Origin: Corynebacterium glaucum
GTDB lineage: Bacteria; Actinomycetota; Actinomycetes; Mycobacteriales; Mycobacteriaceae
Assembly (NCBI RefSeq): GCF_002287505.1
Contig: NZ_CP019688.1
Span: forward strand, 1,290,674 to 1,354,673
DNA: 64,000 nt
Direction: 5' to 3'
The notes under the pieces were generated by a model, which was not told the DNA's origin, searched no databases, and saw only the letters and a list, made by a program, of their open reading frames with translations. Below are positions 58,516-64,000 of the stretch, one piece after another. The first letter of the stretch is position 1. Each line of letters starts with the position of its first letter. Both the position numbers and the translations under genes were made by a program.

Positions 58516-59961
58516 CTAGCCCACCGATCCTTCCATTTGCAGCTCGATGAGGCGGTTGAGCTCGAGGGCGTATTCCATCGGCAGCTCCTTGGCAATCGGC
58601 TCGACGAAGCCACGCACGATCATCGCCATCGCCTCTTCCTCCGGGATGCCGCGCGACATGAGGTAAAACAGCTGCTCCTCGCTGACCTTGGACACCTTCG
58701 CCTCGTGGCCGAGGGTGACGCGGTCATTGCGGATGTCGTTGTACGGGTAGGTGTCGGAGCGGGAAATGTCGTCCACCAGAAGCGCGTCGCACTCAACATT
58801 GGACACGGAGTTGGAAGCGTTCGCGTTGACCTGGATCAGGCCGCGGTAGGCGGATCGGCCACCGCCGCGAGCGACGGACTTCGACACCACGGACGACGAC
58901 GTGCGCGGTGCAAGGTGCACCATCTTCGCACCGGTGTCCTGGAACTGACCCTCGCCGGCGAACGCGACGGAGAGCACCTCGCCGCGGGCGTGCTCACCGG
59001 TCATCCACACGGCCGGGTACTTCATGGTCACCTTGGAGCCGATGTTGCCGTCGACCCACTCCATAGTCGCGCCTTCCTCGGCGCGGGCGCGCTTGGTCAC
59101 CAGGTTGTAAACGTTGTTCGACCAGTTCTGGATGGTGGTGTAGCGGCAGCGGCCGCCCTTCTTCACAATGATCTCGACCACAGCGGAGTGCAGCGAGTCC
59201 GACTTGTAGATCGGTGCGGTGCAGCCCTCGACGTAGTGCACGTAGGCGTCTTCGTCGACAATGATCAGAGTGCGCTCGAACTGGCCCATGTTTTCCGTGT
59301 TGATGCGGAAGTAGGCCTGGAGCGGAATGTCCACGTGGACCCCCGGCGGCACGTAGATGAAGGAACCGCCAGACCACACCGCCGAGTTCAGCGCGGAGAA
59401 CTTGTTGTCGCCGGCCGGAATGACGGAACCGAAGTACTCCTGGAACAGCTCCGGGTGCTCGCGCAGGCCAGAGTCCGTGTCCACGAAGATAACGCCCTTC
59501 TCTTCCAGGTCCTCGCGGATCTGGTGGTAAACCACCTCGGACTCATACTGGGCAGCCACACCCGCAACCAGGCGCTGCTTCTCAGCTTCGGGGATGCCCA
59601 GCTTGTCGTAAGTGTTCTTGATGTCCTCGGGCAGGTCGTCCCAGGTGGTGGCCTGTTCCTCGGTGGAGCGCACGTAGTACTTGATGTTGTCGAAGTCGAT
59701 GTCGCTCAAATCGGCGCCCCAAGTGGGCATCGGCTTCTTCTCGAAGATCTCGAGCGCCTTGAGGCGCTGGTTGAGCATCCACTCCGGCTCGTTCTTGATG
59801 CCGGAGATGTCGCGGACGACATCCTCGCTCAAACCGCGCCGGGCAGAAGCGCCCGCCACGTCGGAGTCGTGCCATCCGTAGTTGTAGGCACCGATGGACT
59901 CGATGATCTGATCATCATTCATCGGGGTTTCAAGGCCGGGTGCTGGGTTAGCTTTCGTCAT
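58516..59961 (-). CDS. sufB: Fe-S assembly scaffold SufB
   Basis: The 481-residue protein has conserved SufB blocks [40 protein letters not shown]'s core and [20 protein letters not shown] (cluster Cys). The beta-helix continues to [23 protein letters not shown] 59961 was chosen because AAAGGAGC lies just before it, within the sufR stop region. Both sufR and sufD are translationally tied to it. Confidence 0.97.
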   Translation of the reverse strand: MTKANPAPGLETPMNDDQIIESIGAYNYGWHDSDVAGASARRGLSEDVVRDISGIKNEPEWMLNQRLKALEIFEKKPMPTWGADLSDIDFDNIKYYVRSTEEQATTWDDLPEDIKNTYDKLGIPEAEKQRLVAGVAAQYESEVVYHQIREDLEEKGVIFVDTDSGLREHPELFQEYFGSVIPAGDNKFSALNSAVWSGGSFIYVPPGVHVDIPLQAYFRINTENMGQFERTLIIVDEDAYVHYVEGCTAPIYKSDSLHSAVVEIIVKKGGRCRYTTIQNWSNNVYNLVTKRARAEEGATMEWVDGNIGSKVTMKYPAVWMTGEHARGEVLSVAFAGEGQFQDTGAKMVHLAPRTSSSVVSKSVARGGGRSAYRGLIQVNANASNSVSNVECDALLVDDISRSDTYPYNDIRNDRVTLGHEAKVSKVSEEQLFYLMSRGIPEEEAMAMIVRGFVEPIAKELPMEYALELNRLIELQMEGSVG

Positions 59962-60712
59962 TGTTGCCGCTCCTTTCATAATTGTCTCCTGCCGCAGAAG
60001 CGGGTGCGGCGAGAGGGATGTTGGTCGTGCAAATGCCGTGCCCGTTCGCAATGAGCGCGAGTGGCTGAACGTGCCGACCCACGAGTTGAGAAATGGCCTC
60101 ATGCTCTACGTCGCACAGCTCCGGGTGCTTCGCCGCAACCGCGGAAACTGGGCAGTGGTGCTGGCAGATTTGGATCCCGCCGCCGGCGCGGGTCACCGAA
60201 GTCGCGTAACCGTGCTCCTCGAGCGCGGCGGCAACCTCGGCGACTATCGCCTCAACGTCATCGGCGCTATCAGCGTCAGTAACGCCATCAACATCCGCAG
60301 CACCGGCACTTTCAGCACCGTTCGACACCTCGCCCCGCACGCCGCGCAGAATCTTCGCGATCCGCCCCTGGGCAAAGGCGCGCACCGCGTCGTCGCCCCC
60401 GAGCGATTCGATGAGATCTACGGCGTCGAGCGCGAGCTCGTCGTACGTATCGCCGAAGTGGCTTCGCCCCTGGTCAGTCAGCCGGAAATACTTCGCCGGG
60501 CGCCCGCGCCCGACTTCCGCGCCCGCCACGGAGTTCGCCTCGCAGGTTTCTACGAGTGCATCCGCGATCAGGGCATCAAGGTGACGGCGCACACCTGCGG
60601 GGGTGAGCCCCAGCTCCGCGCCAAGCTCGGTGGCGGTGACGGGTCCGCGCTTGAGCAGCTGCGACATAATCTTTCGCCGCGTATCGCCGCCGACACTGCG
60701 CGTAGTCGCCAT
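59948..60712 (-). CDS. sufR: Fe-S cluster sensing repressor SufR
   Basis: The 254-residue protein has an N-terminal HTH ([36 protein letters not shown]) and three C-terminal cysteines with CX3C-X12-C spacing (C183, C187, C200 in ICQHHCPV and ELCDVEH) that hold a 4Fe-4S or 2Fe-2S cluster. An acidic Asp/Ala-rich segment (about 130-155) links the domains. It represses the suf operon when clusters are plentiful. The stop overlaps the sufB start by 14 bases. ATG 60712 has AGGTGGAG before it. Confidence 0.92.
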   Translation of the reverse strand: MATTRSVGGDTRRKIMSQLLKRGPVTATELGAELGLTPAGVRRHLDALIADALVETCEANSVAGAEVGRGRPAKYFRLTDQGRSHFGDTYDELALDAVDLIESLGGDDAVRAFAQGRIAKILRGVRGEVSNGAESAGAADVDGVTDADSADDVEAIVAEVAAALEEHGYATSVTRAGGGIQICQHHCPVSAVAAKHPELCDVEHEAISQLVGRHVQPLALIANGHGICTTNIPLAAPASAAGDNYERSGNNDES

Positions 60713-60769
60713 CGTCTCCACCTCACTTCCCTCGAGTTCCGGCGCAACCAAGTGCTTCGCCTTTTCACA

Positions 60770-60779
60770 ACACTAGTGT
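60770..60779. promoter_or_regulatory. Palindrome in the sufR promoter, candidate SufR operator
   Basis: ACACTAGTGT is a perfect 10-bp palindrome 58 bp upstream of the sufR ATG and about 110 bp before mptB. It sits in the AT-rich part of the gap where a suf promoter is expected. Confidence 0.5.
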
Positions 60780-60872
60780 GCGTTAATTCATTTCGCCCCT
60801 AAGGGTCGCCTTGCTCAAAGGGGGCATTTCGCTTGACGACGGTCCCCCGCGCCCCCGCCCAACCGCGCCAAA

Positions 60873-60889
60873 TAGAATCTGCCGGTGTG
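60873..60889 (+). promoter_or_regulatory. -10 box and leaderless GTG start of mptB
   Basis: TAGAAT (60873-60878) ends 8 bases before GTG 60887, which places transcription start at or next to the start codon. It rules against the longer frame from 60833 that would include this box. Confidence 0.6.
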
Positions 60890-62608
60890 AACCTCCGCCG
60901 CCGTACAGCACGCCCAGCCCGCAAGGGTGCTTCGAGCTTGTCCGTGCGCAACGCGCTGCCTCGGATGGGTAATCCGGGGTCTCGATCAAGCTCGCTGCAT
61001 GACAGTTCGGGGGTGGGAACGGGCGCGGGTGAGGCGTCGATAAGCGAAAAGAAGCTGCTTTTCTTGCTGCGATGGCTGGGTGCGGTGGGTGCCCTGCTGA
61101 TGGGGCTGGGTGGCTTGGGCGGCGGCGCGCTGCCGGTGGTGGACAACCCGTGGTTTGGGCTGCCTGGTGGCGCTCTTATGGGGCGGATGATGCTTGCGTC
61201 GTCCTCGGTTGTGTTGGTCGGGGTGGGGCTGATGGTGGCTGCGTGGCTCATGATGGCACCGCTGATTGGGGTTGGCCGGAGCCCCGCGCGGGTGCCGGCG
61301 CGGGTGATGGTGGGGACGTTTATCGCGTGGACCGCACCCTTGCTGATCACTGCTCCCCTGTTCACGCAGGACATTTACTCGTATCTTGCCCAGGGGTCGA
61401 TTGTGCGACAGGGTATCGACCCGTACTCTGCGGGTCCGGTGGAATTGCTCGGCGCCGAGCATCACCTCGCACGCTCGGTGCCGTTCATTTGGGCGGAGTC
61501 CCCGAGCCCGTACGGCCCGGTCGCATTGGGGATCGCGGCGGGGATCTCGGCGTTGACGAACGACGACATCTTCGCCGGTGTGCTCACCCACCGGGCGATA
61601 TCGTTTTTCTTTGTCTTGATCGCGGCGTGGGCAACGGTTGCGCTGGCGAAGCGATGCAACGTGCACCCAACGACTGCGCTGTGGCTCGGGGTGTGCAATC
61701 CCCTGACCATCCTGCACCTGATCGGTGGCATCCATAACGAAGCGATTATGGCTGCGTTCATGCTGGTCGGCCTCGAGGTGGCGTTCCGTGGCCTGGAGCG
61801 GTTGGACCGCCACGGACTCGGCGATGCCGCGGGCTGGGCACTGTTCGTGCTGTCAGGTGCGCTGCTGACCTGCGGTGGCTTGGTGAAAGTGACCGGGTTT
61901 GTCGCACTCGGGTTTACAGGGATGGCGCTCGCGCGGGTGCTCCGGGCGCGCATGAATTCGCGCATGAATTCGCGCAGGGGAATGCGCGGGCGTGCGCGGG
62001 CGCTGGTGGCTGCCGCGATCGCAGCCGCCGTGGGGCTGCAGGCGGCGGTCCTTGCCGCGACTGCCGTGGTTTCGTCCTGGGTCAGCGGCATCGGATTTGG
62101 CTGGGTGACAGGCCAGGGCGGGGCTGCCGAGATTCGCAGCTGGATGTCGGTAACTACTGACATTGGGATCGCTGCCAGCCAGATGGCGATGCGGCTGGGC
62201 TTGGGCGACCATTCCGATGCGATGCTCTTGGTCACCCGCGGCGCCGGGCTTTTGGTGGCGGGTGCCTTCATGATCCGCATGCTGTGGGCGACGTTTACCG
62301 GCGGGATTCACCCGATCGGCGGGCTCGGCGTTTCCATGCTTGTGCTGGTTGCACTGTTTCCGGTCGTGCACCCGTGGTACCCGCTCTGGGCACTGCTGCC
62401 GCTTGCGGCGTGGGCGAACCGGCCAGCCTTCCGCACCGCGGTGGCGGTGATCAGTGCCACCTTCTGCTTCCTCGTGCTGTCACGCGGCCTCGCGCTGCCG
62501 CCCGACGCTGTGGCCACCATCTACACCACCGCTGCGGCGTGCTTCTCAGTACTCGCCTTGTGTGTCTGGATCTGGTGGCAGCGGCGCGGGCGCCTCGCGC
62601 TACGATAA
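60887..62608 (+). CDS. mptB: Alpha-(1->6)-mannopyranosyltransferase MptB-like (GT-C)
   Basis: The 573-residue membrane protein has about twelve to thirteen hydrophobic segments and GT-C features. TQDIYSYLAQGSIVRQGIDP holds the catalytic acidic residue in the first extracytoplasmic loop, followed by GPVALGIAAGISAL and LTILHLIGGIHNEAIM. MptB adds alpha-1,6-mannose to the core of lipomannan/lipoarabinomannan from decaprenyl-phosphomannose. A basic tract (RARMNSRMNSRRGMRGRAR) between two helices contains a 12-bp direct repeat (61951-61974). The context next to sufR and an ABC exporter is the corynebacterial order. Confidence 0.85.
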   Translation: MNLRRRTARPARKGASSLSVRNALPRMGNPGSRSSSLHDSSGVGTGAGEASISEKKLLFLLRWLGAVGALLMGLGGLGGGALPVVDNPWFGLPGGALMGRMMLASSSVVLVGVGLMVAAWLMMAPLIGVGRSPARVPARVMVGTFIAWTAPLLITAPLFTQDIYSYLAQGSIVRQGIDPYSAGPVELLGAEHHLARSVPFIWAESPSPYGPVALGIAAGISALTNDDIFAGVLTHRAISFFFVLIAAWATVALAKRCNVHPTTALWLGVCNPLTILHLIGGIHNEAIMAAFMLVGLEVAFRGLERLDRHGLGDAAGWALFVLSGALLTCGGLVKVTGFVALGFTGMALARVLRARMNSRMNSRRGMRGRARALVAAAIAAAVGLQAAVLAATAVVSSWVSGIGFGWVTGQGGAAEIRSWMSVTTDIGIAASQMAMRLGLGDHSDAMLLVTRGAGLLVAGAFMIRMLWATFTGGIHPIGGLGVSMLVLVALFPVVHPWYPLWALLPLAAWANRPAFRTAVAVISATFCFLVLSRGLALPPDAVATIYTTAAACFSVLALCVWIWWQRRGRLALR

Positions 62609-62614
62609 CCAGCC

Positions 62615-63550
62615 ATGGACCACGCGCTTGTTGTCGATTCCGTGGTGAAGCGCTTCGGCGACACCACCGCCGTCGACGGCATGACATTTTCGGCCGCCCG
62701 CGGAGAGATCCTTGCGCTGCTCGGCCCGAACGGCGCCGGTAAGTCGACGCTGATCGACATGTGCACCGGGTTCGCCTCCCCTACCGACGGGTCAATTCGG
62801 GTACTTGGGATCGACCCGGCTACCCACCCGCAAAGGGTCCGCGACCGAATCGGGATCATGCTTCAAGAGGGCGGCGGCTACTCCGCAGCGTCCGTTAACC
62901 AGATGCTCAAGTTGGCGACCGCCTACCACCTCAATCCGCATGACCCGCAGTGGTTGTTGGAGCTGCTCGGCCTTGAGGGTGTTGCCAACACGTCGTACCG
63001 CCGGCTCTCAGGTGGCCAGCGACAGCGGCTCTCGCTGGCGTTAGCGATCATCGGCAGGCCCGAGCTTGTCTTCCTCGACGAGCCGACAGCTGGACTGGAT
63101 GCGCAATCGCGCCACGCCGTGTGGGAAATCGTCGAGGCGCTCAAACGCGACGGCACGACCGTGGTGGTGACCACCCACCTCATGGATGAGGCGGAGGCGC
63201 TCGCGGACCAGGTGGTCATCGTGGATCGTGGGCGAGTCGTGGCAAAGGGCACCCCCGCGCAGCTCATTGCCCAGGAGGAAGCCAGAGCCGACGCGGCGAC
63301 TATCACCATTGAGACAGCCACGGCGCTCGACCTGGCGGCGTTAAATGAAGTACTCGCCCCCTTTAGCCTGGCGGCGGAATCGCTTCGCCACCTGCGCTAC
63401 CTGATCCACGGCGCAGGGACTCCCGAGGTCCTTGCAGCCCTTGCTGCCGAGGCGGCGCGCCAAGGCGTGCTCATCCGCGACCTCGCTGTCGCCCACCACA
63501 GCCTCGAAGATGTCTTCTTGTCCCTCACCGGCCGAGAGCTGCGGAGCTAA
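62615..63550 (+). CDS. ABC transporter ATP-binding protein
   Basis: The 311-residue ATPase has Walker A GPNGAGKST, the signature LSGGQRQRLSLALA, Walker B LVFLDEPTAGLD and the H-loop VTTHLMDEAEALA. The remaining C-terminal ~85 residues form the extension typical of CcmA/DrrA-type exporters. It probably pairs with the permease that follows. It begins 6 bases after the mptB stop. The substrate is unknown; drug, lipid or heme-related export are all plausible. Confidence 0.92.
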   Translation: MDHALVVDSVVKRFGDTTAVDGMTFSAARGEILALLGPNGAGKSTLIDMCTGFASPTDGSIRVLGIDPATHPQRVRDRIGIMLQEGGGYSAASVNQMLKLATAYHLNPHDPQWLLELLGLEGVANTSYRRLSGGQRQRLSLALAIIGRPELVFLDEPTAGLDAQSRHAVWEIVEALKRDGTTVVVTTHLMDEAEALADQVVIVDRGRVVAKGTPAQLIAQEEARADAATITIETATALDLAALNEVLAPFSLAAESLRHLRYLIHGAGTPEVLAALAAEAARQGVLIRDLAVAHHSLEDVFLSLTGRELRS

Positions 63551-63607
63551 CCCAGCGAAACCGCCGAACCCACCTAACCCAGCGAACTCACCGAAAGGAG
63601 AATCCGC

Positions 63608-64000
63608 ATGACGCACGCCGACGCCCCAGCAAGCCGCCGCATTGCCCCAGGCACATTCACTCCGGATCCGCACCCCGCGCCCCTCCGCTCCATGGCCGCT
63701 GCCCAAGGCCGCCTCGAGGCCCGCCTCATGCTGATGCACGGCGAGCAGCTCCTGCTCAACATCATCATCCCCGCAGCCCTCCTCGTTGGCACCGTCATCA
63801 TGCCTGTCTTCGGCGACATCGGTTTCGGCGTCATCGTGCCCATGGTGTTCGCGGCGGCGGCGACCTCGGTGGGCTTCACTGGCCAGGCAATCGCGCTTGC
63901 CTTCGACCGTCGTTACGGCGCGCTCAAGCGAGCCGGGGCGTCAGGCGCGCCGCCCTGGGTGATCATCAGCGGCAAAATCATCGGAGTCCTGGCCGTGGTG
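63608..64000 (+). CDS. ABC transporter permease (ABC-2 type), 5' part
   Basis: The reading from ATG 63608 (GAAAGGAG site before it) stays open to the window end. A hydrophilic N-terminus (THADAPASRRIAPGTFTPDP) precedes LMLMHGEQLLLNIIIPAALL, the typical first helix of ABC-2 permeases, then further hydrophobic stretches around GTVIMPVFGDIGFGVIVPMV and a YGALKRAGASGAPPWVIISG loop. It is the membrane partner of the upstream ATPase. About 131 residues are visible; the remainder lies to the right. Confidence 0.85.
   Translation, partial: MTHADAPASRRIAPGTFTPDPHPAPLRSMAAAQGRLEARLMLMHGEQLLLNIIIPAALLVGTVIMPVFGDIGFGVIVPMVFAAAATSVGFTGQAIALAFDRRYGALKRAGASGAPPWVIISGKIIGVLAVV

Noticed and set aside
58060..60054. 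664-codon open frame antisense to sufB and sufD
   Set aside because: The minus-strand genes are unmistakable SufB/SufD; the antisense frame crosses both genes and has no recognisable content.

Overview
The window is chromosomal DNA from a GC-rich member of the Corynebacteriales, most likely a Corynebacterium. The evidence is gene content and order: tatA-tatC-helY beside pafBC, a pup/dop/pafA/arc set with no 20S proteasome genes, mycothiol ligase mshC next to uppP, acn followed by a TetR-type acnR, an actinobacterial sufR-B-D-C-S-U-T operon, and mptB for lipomannan/lipoarabinomannan. Many starts are GTG or TTG and several promoters look leaderless. I see no IS element, prophage, CRISPR array or rRNA. 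There is one tRNA.

Layout. 1-335: 3' end of a trypsin-like protease. 349-10478 (minus): pdxS, dop, pup, pafA, pafB, pafC, tatA, tatC, helY, with nearly all junctions overlapping or a few bases apart. 10554-14799: pdxR, a DUF222/HNH endonuclease gene and a BASS-family transporter, which lie between dop and arc. 14906-18549 (minus): arc, trmI, an M18 aminopeptidase. 18582-28355: a RecB-like nuclease, then a minus block with fhs, a Dcu-type C4-dicarboxylate carrier, aspA, hisG, hisE, a HAD phosphatase, mshC and uppP. 28444-40547: a lipoprotein, pyrD, small membrane proteins, tRNA-Leu(GAG), an SPFH/NfeD pair, ferrochelatase, a secreted NlpC/P60 peptidase with a 531-bp upstream region, and an Rv1476-type membrane protein. 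40774-52681: acn-acnR, two class I glutamine amidotransferases, an ACT/PFL pair, a MerR regulator, a second DUF222/HNH gene and hypotheticals. 52734-60712 (minus): an ABC-F ATPase and the suf operon. 60887-64000: mptB and an ABC exporter whose permease runs off the window.

How the genes work together. The Pup enzymes (Dop, PafA) and the Arc ATPase form a pupylation pathway that here must end in unfolding or depupylation, because no proteasome is encoded and Arc lacks the C-terminal tail that docks on one. The Pup here ends in Gln, so it needs Dop before ligation. Iron-sulfur assembly (suf) and its clients (aconitase, ferrochelatase with C-terminal cysteines, RecB-like nuclease) are in the same window. 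aspA plus a Dcu carrier suggests aspartate/fumarate/succinate exchange.

The most unexplained signal is an 11-base word, CGTCGATAAGC. It occurs 14 times on both strands, in coding sequence in three different codon phases and once in a promoter region, with six further copies carrying C for T. That pattern points to a DNA-level function rather than protein constraint.
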